Program-made: the position numbers and the translations under genes | In this document: one piece after another, positions 1 through 11,536 of the stretch | Numbering within the stretch: the stretch's first letter is position 1 | How the letters are laid out: each line of letters opens with the position of its first letter | Source: Dactylellina haptotyla | Taxonomy: Eukaryota; Ascomycota; Orbiliomycetes; Orbiliales; Orbiliaceae | Length of the DNA: 64,000 nucleotides | Reading direction: 5' to 3' | NCBI GenBank assembly: GCA_031310005.1 | Contig: CM062381.1 | Span: forward strand, 62,001-126,000 | Notes under the pieces: model-generated | What the model was told of the DNA's origin: nothing | Databases searched by the model: none | The model's input: the letters and a program-made list of their open reading frames with translations, nothing else

Positions 1-742
1 TTCTTCTCCTGGTCTTCGATATCGATAAGGATAAAAGAAATTCTCCATCGTGGGACTTCTTAAAGAAATTTGTTGGGTGTGAATGAACGGTTGTTTGTAA
101 CTCTCCAACGCCGATGGGGCGTATGGGGACGATATTATGGTCTGCACAGGGGGCAATTTCTATCGAAGCATGTGCCACATCCTACCCGAAATGCGGGGTT
201 ACAAGAGCAAAGAGCAGGATGGCAGGCGGGGGTACGAAACAGAATGAAATCGTTCCGCGATGACGGTGCGCCGCCCTAGTGGCCAATATGAGCGAATTAG
301 GAAACTGAAAGTCCGCTGAGCAGCCCGTGATGACACGGCCAAGATGTTGCTGGTTCCTGCATTGTCCGTGCGCATAATTACAGTTACTGGATGTACAGGT
401 ACAAACGCTCGAACTCACTTCGATCTGTCGCTCGAGCCCAGTTTCTGGGGCAAGCTTAAAATGTATTAAGCAACACATCCGAGAAATACAAAATCTGCTT
501 TGAACATGTGGCTGAATCTCTAACCTCAAGGTCAGGGGGCAGGATGGCAGGGTTGAATCTATAGCTAGAATATTATTACCATGGCGCTCATCACAGGTTT
601 CTAGTTTAGCGAGTCCGGAGCACCAAAAGTGTTAACACGACCGACACCTTTGTTGATCAATCAAAAGAGGAAATATTGATAGGTGGTAGTCAAGCGATTG
701 TAATTTACTTGTAAATACAGATAGTCAATGGAGTTATTATTC
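1..742. other. Intergenic, no gene seen
   Basis: Only short overlapping reading frames without recognisable protein character occur here. It is the 3' flank of the minus-strand GH31 gene and the left edge of the window. No repeat or RNA gene was recognised. Confidence 0.6.
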
Positions 743-3406
743 TTATCCCTCTCTTTTTCTTTTTCCGATTTGGCCGCCGTGATGGAGAAATGCCCTGCTT
801 TGAAATATCCTGCTATCAGCTAGCATTAACTCCAAAAACGGGCCAACGACTGGCTCTTTCAATCCTAAAGTTAGAAGACTACCAACGCGTACGTTTATTG
901 GTCGTTGGTCATTCTTCACTATATCCCAGATGAGGTCTTTCTGATCAAAGTCGGTTTGGTAGTTCAGGCATATATTTTGCAGTCTTGCCGTGAAGTCATA
1001 TTTATCGAGTTGTATGTTTGGGTCTAGCTTAAGAACAATATTGGCCGTGCTAGGGGGCAAGTTGTGGAGAGTAACCGTCACAGATGGAACCTCTGGAAAT
1101 TGGTGCGCTTCAGCACTAAACTCGGTTCTACTTATAAGGCTTCCGTTTACTGACACGCTTAGATTTTCGGGCACCCGGCCGATGCCGATGAAACGGAAAC
1201 AGCACAAACTCTTGCGGTAAAGCACGGCCGAGAGAGCTCCTGAAGCTTGTGACCACTCCACGATAGACCTATAATAGGCTTGACCACCACTGCTAGTGCC
1301 ATTGTGCATCATGGGACTATTATAATCTGCTTCATCTTCGAAAATCTCGAACCGCCCATCCTTTCCGGCGACTATAATGATTTCAAAGCCGTTAGGATTG
1401 AAAGCACCATTGGGTGGCTGGGTTGAGATGTCAAGTGGTATAATTGCGCCTTCCGCACAAAACAAGGGGTACTCTGCTAGGTTTCTGTATATATTAACCG
1501 TTCGGTCGCCGTCATAGATGATGCCGGTATTTATGTCGACATGGCGGCCAGGAGGGATCCAGGCTTTGGACATAGCAAGCCTTGTGCTACAATCGCGGGG
1601 TGTGACAAGGGGGACAACGAAAGCCTGGGAGCCAAAATGGTACTGATTAGGAACTTTGTAAGCTTCGGGATGCAAAGGGTGCGTCCAGTACATTGGGTGT
1701 ATTAATGGTAATGGCAAATCTGAATCGCCAACATTGATAGAGAAAATGTAAGGGATAAGACGGTGGCGAAGGCGGAGATAATGAATCATAACGTCTTGGT
1801 ATTCGCGTCGATACTTCCAAGGCTCCTTCGAAGACCAGTAGCTATTCGATGAATGGAGACGCGTAATAGGAGAGAAGACACCAAACTGGACCCAACGGGT
1901 CACTAACTCGTCGTTCCTGTATCCGTGAAAGTGGCCACCGATATCGTGACTCCACCAGCCATACCCAATATTGGATGCAGTGGCGGTGAATTCAGGTTGG
2001 AATGCAAGAGAATCCCAAGAAGTAACAGTATCGCCCGAAAAGCCAACAGGGTATCTGTGACTACCAGGGCCTGCATATCGGGAAAATATTAGAGAATTCT
2101 TGGAGGTTTTCGCTGTGTCCAAATATTGAAAGTGATTTAGCAACCACAACGGATCCATGCCTTCGACTTTGGAATGAGAACCTTGCTGCCAATCTATCCA
2201 CCAAAAGTCACATACTTCTTCCTCAATGGGTTTGTGTACTACACCAAAGAAGGCGTTGAGGAAGGCCTTGTTGGTAGCGTCAAAAGGTATTGGGGCCTTG
2301 TGTGAGGTATCATGTCCAATGGACTTTGCCATACTTTCGTATGCATCTTCGTGATGATGGATCCCTCCATGAGGGTGATCATTAAGTGTAATTTTGAGAT
2401 TTCGGTTATGAATCTCTTTTCCAAAGTTTGCAGGATCCGGAAATAGCTTTCTATTCCAGGTGTATCCGGTCCAACCAGAGTGAGGTACGCGATCATCGTC
2501 AACGAGATGCCAATCCATGTCTAGCACTGCCACTGCCAAAGGAACTTTCTGCTCAGAAAAATTGTCGATAAGGGCGATGTATTCCACATCACTATATGCG
2601 TAATACCTGCTCCACCAATTACCTAAAGCCCATCTAGGTAGTGGTGGTTGCTTTCCTGAGAGGGTGTAAAGACCTTTGATTGCTGCCTTATAGTCTCGAC
2701 CGTAACAGAATAGATAACCGTCGACTCGATGACCTGCAGGTCGCGGGTTCACGAATCCGTTCGCGCCAAACAGTATCGATTTCGAGTCGTCAACGGATGC
2801 GATACCGCTCTTGGATAAGATACCGTTTTCAACGGCGCACCAACCATCGATTTCATCTAGAGTCCGAGCCGTGCCTCCTAGGTTTCCGCTGTCTGAGATT
2901 CCATAACGCCAAGTCGTGCCCCAAGTAGTGTCTTTGCCGGCAAGGGTGACTGTGAAACCATTTTGATTGAAAGGACCTTCATCATAGGTGAGGTGAAAGA
3001 ACTTCGTAATGATCTCAATTTCCGATTTGCCTTCTACCACCCGGTAATCGGGAACAGGAAAGGTTCGATTAATGGCAAAGGTAGACGCCCTATCTTCAAA
3101 TTTGCCATCGAAAGCCCATTCGTAACGAATCAAACGATCAGTAAGAACGCTAAAACGGTATTTATCCCCTTGCACAAGAGAACCCGTTTGAGCGGTGGGC
3201 TCATTTTCAAAATTGTATGTATCCATGGAAACAGCGTGAGCGACTGTGTGCGAAGTTTTGGCTATATGCTGGCCAGTTGCGGAACGAAAGAAGTTGTGAA
3301 ACTGTAGGCAAGACTTTGAACACGCGAGCATAGCAAACATTAATGATAAATGTAGACGCACATTAAAGGGGACTATACCGCCATCTATAGTTTTGCTTGG
3401 AATCAC
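743..3406 (-). CDS. GH31 family alpha-glycosidase
   Basis: A single open frame of 887 codons encodes a glycoside hydrolase family 31 enzyme, expected to release alpha-linked glucose or xylose from the non-reducing end by a retaining mechanism. The (beta/alpha)8 barrel begins near residue 255 (LGNWWSRYYAYSD). The likely nucleophile is Asp405 in FWWIDWQQG and the likely acid/base is Asp459 in FSGDTVTSWDS, both at GH31-typical places. The C-terminal region carries a DUF5110-like beta segment (EIFEDEADYN, near residue 690). The upstream Met gives a 60-residue extension with a weak hydrophobic stretch; Met61 (codon at 3226-3224) is an equally good start and would make a cytosolic enzyme. The alpha-glucoside permease gene is divergent next to it, which supports a role in alpha-glucoside use. 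The exact substrate cannot be told from sequence. Confidence 0.88.
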   Translation of the reverse strand: MIPSKTIDGGIVPFNVRLHLSLMFAMLACSKSCLQFHNFFRSATGQHIAKTSHTVAHAVSMDTYNFENEPTAQTGSLVQGDKYRFSVLTDRLIRYEWAFDGKFEDRASTFAINRTFPVPDYRVVEGKSEIEIITKFFHLTYDEGPFNQNGFTVTLAGKDTTWGTTWRYGISDSGNLGGTARTLDEIDGWCAVENGILSKSGIASVDDSKSILFGANGFVNPRPAGHRVDGYLFCYGRDYKAAIKGLYTLSGKQPPLPRWALGNWWSRYYAYSDVEYIALIDNFSEQKVPLAVAVLDMDWHLVDDDRVPHSGWTGYTWNRKLFPDPANFGKEIHNRNLKITLNDHPHGGIHHHEDAYESMAKSIGHDTSHKAPIPFDATNKAFLNAFFGVVHKPIEEEVCDFWWIDWQQGSHSKVEGMDPLWLLNHFQYLDTAKTSKNSLIFSRYAGPGSHRYPVGFSGDTVTSWDSLAFQPEFTATASNIGYGWWSHDIGGHFHGYRNDELVTRWVQFGVFSPITRLHSSNSYWSSKEPWKYRREYQDVMIHYLRLRHRLIPYIFSINVGDSDLPLPLIHPMYWTHPLHPEAYKVPNQYHFGSQAFVVPLVTPRDCSTRLAMSKAWIPPGRHVDINTGIIYDGDRTVNIYRNLAEYPLFCAEGAIIPLDISTQPPNGAFNPNGFEIIIVAGKDGRFEIFEDEADYNSPMMHNGTSSGGQAYYRSIVEWSQASGALSAVLYRKSLCCFRFIGIGRVPENLSVSVNGSLISRTEFSAEAHQFPEVPSVTVTLHNLPPSTANIVLKLDPNIQLDKYDFTARLQNICLNYQTDFDQKDLIWDIVKNDQRPINVRVGSLLTLGLKEPVVGPFLELMLADSRIFQSRAFLHHGGQIGKRKREG

Positions 3407-4057
3407 CAGTAACCACTACGAGGTATGATCTTTCGGACAATTAGCGAGATGGTTACGGCTTAAGGTCGTTCCTGTAGAAACAAGCCTCTTAGGTCACAAT
3501 CGCGTTAAATTTGTGAGTGAGCAAGTTTGTTCTAGACAAAAACTTCGTGATGCTGGAAACCCGCGACACTGTCGACTGGGATTGAATTGGGCCTAGATTA
3601 ACAGGCTATGAGCGAACAATTGTTGCGAACAATTTTGGCGAAAATTTTTAGCGAACAATCTAAGCGAACAACTCGACCGGAGATCTGTTGATCGTGAGTG
3701 CAGCCCTTGTCAGGATAGGTGTAGCTGCACTGAAGCGTGTGGTGCCATGCAAAAAATTCTCGCTTAAACTCAAGTTAGGCCTTGCGCTTCGGGCCAGTTC
3801 AAGGATTGTGCTTCATGAATTCATGAAGCATACTTTCCACGGTGGGGTGTACACGCAAAAAATTACGCTGGAAGCACCTTGAGAGCGATGGCTTGATTAT
3901 TTGGCATTGGATTGAAGTTATATTCAGACGAGCCAAGAAGAAATTACCATTATAAAAGGATCAATCACTTCCTACTATGGTCTCGCCTCAAGCTAGTTAT
4001 CCTTCCCAACAACCAAATAAAGCCTCCATAACCATTTGAACTTTGACTCTGTCTACG
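3407..4057. promoter_or_regulatory. Divergent promoter, GH31 / alpha-glucoside permease
   Basis: About 650 bases separate the divergent start codons. The region holds a five-unit 13-bp direct repeat (3612-3676) and a TATA-like box (tataaaag, 3951-3958) about 100 bases before the permease ATG. A shared control region for a sugar-use gene pair is an inference from this layout. Confidence 0.5.
3612..3676. repeat. Five tandem 13-bp repeats
   Basis: GCGAACAA starts at 3612, 3625, 3651 and 3664, and the related GCGAAAAT starts at 3638. The five starts are spaced exactly 13 bases apart, so this is a short tandem array. The first unit contains the palindromic core CAATTG. It sits between two divergent sugar genes, so it could be an array of binding sites for a regulator or a neutral minisatellite. 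Confidence 0.85.
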
Positions 4058-5851
4058 ATGTCATCAAAAGATAAAGTTGTAACGACCAATGTTGAAGTTC
4101 TTAAAGACTTAGTTAGGGATATTCCCGACTTTGCCGGGATTTCACAAGAGGCCCAGGATGCAACGATTGAAGAAAAGTCAATGGGGGTGTGGGAATGCAT
4201 GAAGACCCATCCACAGGCCGTCTTTTTTTCTATGGTTTTATCCACCTGTCTCATCATGGGTATTCCCCCTAACTCCTGGTTCGCGCTTAATGAAGCTTAA
4301 CTTACTCTACTACAGAAGGATATGATACCGCGCTTACGGGTAACTTCTTTGGGTTACCTCAATTTCGTAAACGATTCGGGAAGGAGCTAAGTAATGGTGA
4401 CTATCAATTGACTTCGTCTTGGATGTCTGGATTGCAAAATGGGACGCAAATCGGCCAAATATGCGGTCTTATGATTGCTGGGATCATCGCAGAAAGACAT
4501 GGCTATAAGAAAACTCTTCTTGGTGCATTAACCATGATGATCGCGTTTATCTTTATTCTTTTCTTCGCTCAAAACATCGCTATGCTATTTATTGGGGGTA
4601 TGGCTTGCGGTATTCCATGGGGAATGTTTCAAGTGGGTTTAAACCTTTCCTGATATAAAAGAAATCGGAATATCTCCAGAGACTTACCTGTCGTAGACGC
4701 TTACAACTACCTACGCCGCCGATGTTGCGCCTCTCCCACTTCGACCCGTTCTCACAACATATGTGAATATGTGCTGGGTTATCGGCCAATTCATTAGCAC
4801 AGGGTCCCTTCGCGGTCTTCTACATAGAACTGATGATTGGGCATGGAGGTAGGCATTTCAATACTTACACCGCCTTAATATCAATGAGATTAACTCCGTA
4901 TTATTTAGGATTCCTTACGCCATACAGTGGGTGTATCCGCCAATCATCATTGTTGGCGTTATTTTCGCCCCAGAAAGTCCTAGCTGGTTTGTACGCAAGG
5001 GACGTTATGATGAGGCCCGGAAATCACTAAAACGCCTCGCATCTGGTGTTTCGGATGACACCATTCAGAAAACCCTTTCAATGATCATTCACGTTAACGA
5101 ACTTGAAAAGCATCTCCAGGAAGGTACATCCTACCTTGATTGTTTTAAAGGCACCAACCTTCGTCGCACAGAAATAGCCTGTATGGTTTGGATGACCCAA
5201 GTTCTCTGTGGAATCTGGTTTGGTGGCAACGTTATATATTTCTTGGAGCAAGCCGGATTTAATACCAAAAAATCATTCGATTTTGGTGTGGGGCTGAACG
5301 GCGTTGCTCTTGCTGGTACAATTGGTGCCTGGTTTGCAACCCGTTGGTTTGGCCGACGCACTTTATACTTAGCCGGGCTAAGTGTAATGTTTACAATCTT
5401 AGTCACAATTGGGTTCTTGGGTATACCTAATCCTAAGCCGGCCTACGGTTGGGCGTCTGGTGCACTCATGATGCTCTTCGTAGTCACCTACGACCTGACG
5501 GTTGGTCCAGTTTGTTACTGCTTAGTCGCTGAAATCCCTTCCACTCGATTGAGAATCCGGACTGTCGTCCTTGCCAGAAACGCATACAATATTGTGAGCA
5601 TCGGCGCTAATTTTCTGAATCCACCCATCTTGAATCCAACTGCGTGGAATCTCCGTGGTAAGGGTGGTTTTGTTTGGTGCGGGTTTTGCTTTCTCTGCCT
5701 TCTATGGTCTTATTTCCGGCTTCCAGAACCAAGAGGACTTTCGCCAGCCGAACTCGATCTTCTCTTTGAAGAGAAGGTGAGTGCTAGAAAGTTTCATGAT
5801 GTTCATGTCAACCCATTTGAGACGGAGCGCCTTGAAAAACCCGATCTCTGA
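4058..5851 (+). CDS. MFS alpha-glucoside (maltose-type) permease
   Basis: Four exons (4058-4259, 4316-4632, 4697-4848, 4909-5851) join in frame to a 537-aa sugar porter of the major facilitator superfamily. The three introns are 56, 64 and 60 bases with GT and AG ends. Family marks include MEGYDTALTGNFFGLPQF after the first helix, GIIAERHGYKK in the loop after helix 2, the APESPSW motif before the central loop, and RWFGRRTLYLAG in the second half; hydrophobic segments are consistent with 12 helices. The combination is characteristic of fungal proton/alpha-glucoside symporters of the MAL group. It is divergent from a GH31 glycosidase, so uptake of maltose-like sugars followed by hydrolysis is the likely role. 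In unspliced sequence the gene looks broken, but all junctions restore conserved motifs. Confidence 0.9.
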
Positions 5852-6555
5852 ATCGGGCTTAGTTAAATTAAAAAAAAACCTGAACGTTGAAGAATTTATC
5901 AAAATCCCTAAAAATCTTGCAGATAAATATTAAAATTTCCAGTTTACCTATTAGGCCGTTATAGCCAGCATCAAAACGTAGTATCCTATATTAATTCGAT
6001 AAGTGGAGTGGCACGCCTTATCTTCTTTGCATGCAAGTCTAAAGGCAAGTGTCCGTAACTCTCTAACATGCAGTGTATAGGGCAATATGAAGTTTTGTAA
6101 ATTGAATTAGATTAAATTTAAGTAGTAGATTTCACGGAACGGAGCTAAATAAATGGTAGTTTTAATTAAATATAACCCCTTTACTGATTTATTATTGTCG
6201 ATTTCAGGACCGGAGCTCCTTGTCGCGAGACGCATCGGAGTTTGTAAACCAGGGCCCCAAAAGGTTAAAAGCTACTGCAGAGCTGTGGTTACCCAGAATT
6301 CACTAACGTCGCGTATTGTGCCATACATGTTAGGTACATTAGACAGGATAATAATAAAACTATTGAACAAAGGTTTCTAGAGATATATTGAGTTAAAACT
6401 CAGACCTTGTGCGATTATGCCTCTGTGATATGATATTGATACTATTCTACGCTCAAATTTTAATTTCGCTTCCGTTTAGTTTATTGTTTGGTATCTTAGG
6501 GAGGATACTTATGCCAGCCAATATGCATATATAGGTATACCACTATCACCACTAT
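5852..6555. other. Intergenic, no gene seen
   Basis: An AT-rich stretch between the permease stop and the 3' end of the minus-strand Cys-rich protein gene. It contains the 3' flanks of both genes and nothing else recognisable. Confidence 0.6.
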
Positions 6556-7674
6556 CTAGCCACCCAAACAAGTGTAAATACGGGGCTCCACATTGATATC
6601 ACCTTGAATCGCACAAGTACCGCCGCAACACCCTTCCGGATGGGAAACGTCACACACCTGTCCTCCTCCAACGCAACAATTCGGATGTTGAAAAAACTTC
6701 ACACACCGCCCACTACAACATGATTCTGGATGGCTAAGATCACAAACGACTATTCCTGAGCTGCAGGCTTGTACAGCGGTGGTTATCACTGTCGTAGTTT
6801 CCGTAGTGGACACAGTAACTGTTGATGTAATGATCTCTATGCCAGTCGTCACCGTTTCAGTCGCAATGATTTGTGTGTCTATGGAAGCTGTTTTAGTAAG
6901 GGTTGCCACAGTTAATGTTATTATCGTCGACTTTGTTGCAAAGTTCGTTTTGTAGAGAGTCTCTGTCATTTTATCAGTCCCCGCAGATGTCCGTGTTCTT
7001 GTGACGGTTGCAGAAACGATTGGAGTCACGGTGACATATTGCGAGAGGGTTTTGGAGCGTATGACCGTCAGAGTCGAGAAAATTGTTGAAGTTTTTGTCA
7101 ATGGACAAAGATTTAACCTTTTACAGGCGCTGTTAATTTGGGACGGGCTGAGATCCTGGGGTAGATAGAAGGGTATTTTAAATGCATAGCTATATCCGCC
7201 CCTTTTGACGATTTGTTGCCCGAGCGTAAGGTCTACCCGTTTCTTCATTCGTGCTGGAGGAGCGCTCGTAACAATAGTAGCAGTGGTATATATGGATGAT
7301 GTTGTTGTAACAGTCGATGTTTCCGAAACAGTCGTAGTTTCTACGACATTAGTGGTTGCAACAACTTGGGTCGTCTCCGTCACTGTCTCTATAAACGTTT
7401 CTAAAATCGTCGAAGGGTCGGATACAGTCGAAATTTTAGTGTCTATTATGAGTGTAATCTCTCTTACTATAAATGTCGTAAACTCAATATCGCTTTTGGT
7501 GACTGTTACCGGATTTGCGGTCTTTGTTTTAACTATAGCTGCAGTTCGATGGCTTGGGAGGATGTCCAGGTTAGACCGAGAAGCTAACTCCACATAGTGA
7601 ATAACGAAAAGTATAATATACCAATACGAACCTAGTGAAGACGACAGTCTGCGTTTTCCTGATGGTGGTGACAT
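6556..7674 (-). CDS. Secreted Ser/Thr-rich protein with two Cys-rich units
   Basis: The open frame begins further upstream at 7803, but Met at 7674 (MSPPSGKRR) is the best start because it is followed by a hydrophobic segment (YWYIILFVIHYVELAS) fitting a signal peptide or signal anchor. This gives 372 aa. The middle is dominated by Thr, Ser and Val repeats of the TVTTT type, as in O-glycosylated cell-surface proteins. The C-terminus holds two copies of a C-x7-CC-x3-C unit (CDLSHPESCCSGRC and CDVSHPEGCCGGTC) separated by a further CC pair, a spacing reminiscent of knottin-like disulphide folds. No enzyme motif is present and no family was recognised. It could be a cell-wall protein or an effector-like protein; no function is assigned. 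Confidence 0.6.
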   Translation of the reverse strand: MSPPSGKRRLSSSLGSYWYIILFVIHYVELASRSNLDILPSHRTAAIVKTKTANPVTVTKSDIEFTTFIVREITLIIDTKISTVSDPSTILETFIETVTETTQVVATTNVVETTTVSETSTVTTTSSIYTTATIVTSAPPARMKKRVDLTLGQQIVKRGGYSYAFKIPFYLPQDLSPSQINSACKRLNLCPLTKTSTIFSTLTVIRSKTLSQYVTVTPIVSATVTRTRTSAGTDKMTETLYKTNFATKSTIITLTVATLTKTASIDTQIIATETVTTGIEIITSTVTVSTTETTTVITTAVQACSSGIVVCDLSHPESCCSGRCVKFFQHPNCCVGGGQVCDVSHPEGCCGGTCAIQGDINVEPRIYTCLGG

Positions 7675-8560
7675 CTGGAAGGTGTAGGAATTTTCTACAG
7701 AACGATTTTGTATCGTACAAATACGATGGCCGTCTGAAGACTGCATCAATCTGGATTGGGAGGCAATTCTGCTCGCAGTAGGCGGTTGCGATCGAAGGTG
7801 CAATGCCCCCCTGCGAAAAGAGTAGTAATTAAGAGAGATCCAATGTTGAGTTGCATTTTCTGCACTTCCTGAGAAAAAGCGGTGAAATCAAGCTTGTAGA
7901 TCTTACCAAATTAACACAGATTCAGAATTAAGATCGAATAGGACTTATAAGAGCCGAGTAGATAACTCTTTCTACAAATCACAGCTGATGGAAGAACCCG
8001 GAACTATGGCTAGGTTGGCGAATAGCGATTGTGCATCTATCCTCTTCAAACGCCATGCGAACCAATCCAAAAGCAGGATATCACAACATATCTCAATCCG
8101 TACTCTTTGTACTGCTTTCATACTGCTTTCGTACCTTTCATTTTTTCTCTCAGCCCATACCCTGTTAATACTGATATATTCATTCTATTCGTTTCTACCC
8201 CCCTTGCTCTTTTATTGGTGCACTCTAGTACCTTCATCAGCTCTATCTTCCAGCCTCCTGCAGGGGAGTATGGTCAGCCTCCTGCGAAATCTGCCCTGAG
8301 CATATGTAAAGCCGCTCTCGGGCAACATAAAATTGGCGCAGATACGTACACTGAAGACAAGAACTGAAGAAAAGAATGAGGCCGCAGCAAGGGTATCATC
8401 ACGATCTGTCGGATTTAATATTGGCCAGAATCAACATTCCCGGGGCGATGTAGAGCCGTTAATTTGAGCCCATCTCGTTCCATTCGAGAACGAAGCCGCT
8501 GCATTCTGCTTTTTTGTCTAACGAGTTCCAAGCAATCCGAACTCTGAACCTCACGTTCAA

Positions 8561-8588
8561 CGAAAAAAAGAAAAAAAAGAAAAAAAAA
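8561..8588. repeat. A-rich low-complexity tract
   Basis: Runs of A interrupted by single G residues. Simple sequence with no assigned role. Confidence 0.8.
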
Positions 8589-10901
8589 TCTGCTTCTTGT
8601 TAAAGAGTAAAAATAGGAATTTTTTCAAGCACCTTGCCCATAAACAGTTCACGTTGCCCCAGATAGTTACTTTCTAGCAGGAGTGCTGGTAGCCAAATTC
8701 TAGCTAGTTAATACCGGGCACGCAACGCATGAAATACCAGGTCAGTGAATGACAGAGAGAAATGTCAAGACTAGACTTCCCAATTAAACCACGACAATTC
8801 TGAATAATCATTTTCGGGGTCCTCAGGTAAATAATTAACAACCCGATCGTATTGCAGACGAAGAGGTGGTTTTCAATCGCTCGAACTAAACTGAAGAATT
8901 CGAAAATAGGCAAACTCATCAAATCCATGTTTTCCTTAACAGGACGGTAATATACTCTTCCTGCAGCGGGTTTAGCAAGCTATCGGCAACAGGCCTACGG
9001 CACATGTTATCCATCCAACCATATTGTGCATTCTCTGCAATTCGGCACGCTCGTCGCCGAGTACGATTTTACCTACTTTTGTGTTGACCTGCAAACTAGA
9101 CTGGGCCTGTCCGTGCTGCCTGCGAGACAAGCCTGATCAGATAAGCCTGAGTCCATAAAAAGTTTTGCTTTGTGCTGCGACTGACCAGACGCGTGCTTGA
9201 TATCTTAACGCGTTTTTTATTCAATTTTGGAATAGCGCGGTCGCATCGCTCTCCACTATCAAGAGACACTAGAGAGTTCAAACGGATACACCAATGAGCT
9301 GAAGCAAGACCTTGCAGCCATACCCATTCAGCAGAATTGATCTATTTGAACTAAACTGAAGAAAAGTCCAAGTGAAATGGTGAGAAGGCGGAAGTTATGT
9401 TAACATGTTCAGTTGGATTTTGAACTTTCGATCACGGGTGCGGTGTTAGCCACCTCAAAATGCGACTTACTCAATGTTGACAGGGGCGGGATTCATGTGA
9501 ACCGGGTCCATTCTTAAACAGCAGCGTGGTAGAATCTATCGGAGGGGGGTTCTCGAACCAATCAATTGATGTAATGCAGTGGACATAGAAGTGAAATACG
9601 GAACTTTGGGGTATTTGAGCATTTGATCGTCTATCGCGAGCTACTCGACGCCTTCAAGCAGAATATCGACACATGTGCTCTGTGCATGTGGCGTATATCC
9701 CTTGTTCAGATCGCCTTGGCGTAACGGCAACGGCGGGGATGCGTTGGGAATGGTGACTTTCCGCAGTTGGTTGCTATAATTATATATATTTGGCTCTCAA
9801 ATGAGATTTTTATTTTATCTTCTCTTCGAGTTCAACAAGGGACTTTAATATAGAAGCTTTGGTCACCCCCTCAAAAGATACTTTTAAATTTGTGAAAGTA
9901 TCGTTATTTGTTTCAGTTACTAAAACTTCGGTTTTCACGACTTAAGTTCAACTCCACTCACATATAATCGTTGAACCCTAGGAAAGAAAAATAGAGCTGC
10001 TTCTGAGAATATACCACCTGGAGGTAAAGCCACTTGAGACGATTTTGGTAAAGTGCAAACACTCCCTTATATTGCGCCACACTCTCCATAGCGTCTAGAA
10101 TATAGAACTCAAGTCTTTCCTCTAATTTTCGTCCAGACAACTTGACAAACGAAACTTATCAACATTATTATAAGAAGCAATATTAGATGGATTGTGGATA
10201 CTATAGCAGTGTTTAAGGAGTTGTAGCTAGATATCAGGAAGAGTACAGGAAAACTGATGATATGATGAAGATTAAGCGCGGAGTTGGTTGGTTAGATCCA
10301 CTACATAGAGGTTAAGGGTTGATATTGCTTGGTTTTAGGTGCAGATTTGTCTCGGCAGTGTGCTCAGCAGAGAGTCTGCTTTTGTGTTGGACTGGGAACG
10401 AGATCAGTGCAGATACTAGTCGGACGTAACAATTTAGTCAGTCGGAGTAGGTGTTGAACCCTACCTCCAACGTAGCTGGACTAGGATTCCAATCGAATTC
10501 GAGCTGTATTATTAGATGCTGGGCGAGATAAAATCATTTTGTACAAGAAAGGCCACAATTAGTGGAGATGACTTACAGCAACCAGTCCCAAGATCATCAG
10601 CAAAATTGAAATAAATTATTATACGCCTCAGATCAAGCTTTAGGTCCAAATCAGTACAAGATGAGATATAAATTGACATTAGGAAGCCGCGACACAACTA
10701 GGCAGGTAGACAAACACAAATAGATCGAAATTTAGGTTTCTCTATAAAACGGGAATATTACTCTGTATGGAGTATGGCAAACCTTGTCCTTTGTAAATTG
10801 AGAGCACAATCTGGCGCCTATTGCCGTGTACAAGTGTTAAACATCGGTGGATTTTTCCATATCTTAAAACCTATGTTCGGGACATAGCGCAGAACAAAGT
10901 C

Positions 10902-10915
10902 GGCGTAATTACGCC
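10902..10915. promoter_or_regulatory. Perfect 14-bp palindrome
   Basis: GGCGTAATTACGCC reads the same on both strands. It lies about 700 bases before the PKS start codon, in the region expected to contain upstream activating sites. Dimeric fungal regulators often bind palindromes, but nothing here proves binding. Confidence 0.35.
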
Positions 10916-11529
10916 ATTGGAACCATGGTCTGTAAATTATTTTGATATCTCTGCTTTTCTCGCGGCTTCCTTTTTTACGCCTTCTATATTTTTCAATTTT
11001 TCAAAAAATAAATTCTTTTGTCATACATATATTTCCGTTTTGTCCGAAGGACGGGCTTTGGTCAGCGATCGGACGAAGAAATGCGGATGTTTGCTATTAG
11101 TATAATGAAGGTTCGGTGTTTCACCTTTGACTGTTCGGGGACCTTGTTTGTCAGAGGTAAATGCACTCGAACAAAACATGAAGACTTACTGCAACACAGA
11201 CGAGGGCTACACACCGATATCCACATACGCCGATAAACTTTAAATTTACAATTTGGTGAACTCAGTTCCAGTTGTTTGGTTGGTCGCTAAAACCCTGGTC
11301 TGGTCTGGTATTCGGGTTTCGAAGTTTCGGTGCATTTTGGAGAACTCTCCTCTGAGTTGCTGTGATTCGAAAATTAAAAATCGAAAAATTCTTATATCAC
11401 CTTTGATATCCACATGTGGGAATAGTCATATTATTGTGACTTCTCCCATTCCATTTTAGACCATTCCAGCTTTACCAAGCTTTACTGATTAACAATAATC
11501 GAATGTTTTTAGCTTTTGGCTTTTAAGTC

Positions 11530-11536
11530 ATATATA
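11530..11536 (+). promoter_or_regulatory. Putative TATA box of the PKS gene
   Basis: tatatag lies about 80 bases before the PKS ATG at 11614. Spacing and sequence suit a core promoter element; the call rests on this alone. Confidence 0.35.

Noticed and set aside
4058-5851. The permease looked frameshifted, in three separate frames
   Set aside because: Three short GT-AG introns join the frames and restore conserved sugar-porter motifs at each junction, so the gene is intact.
7205-7597. A 130-codon plus-strand frame rich in Val
   Set aside because: It is the antisense shadow of the Thr-rich minus-strand gene at the same place.
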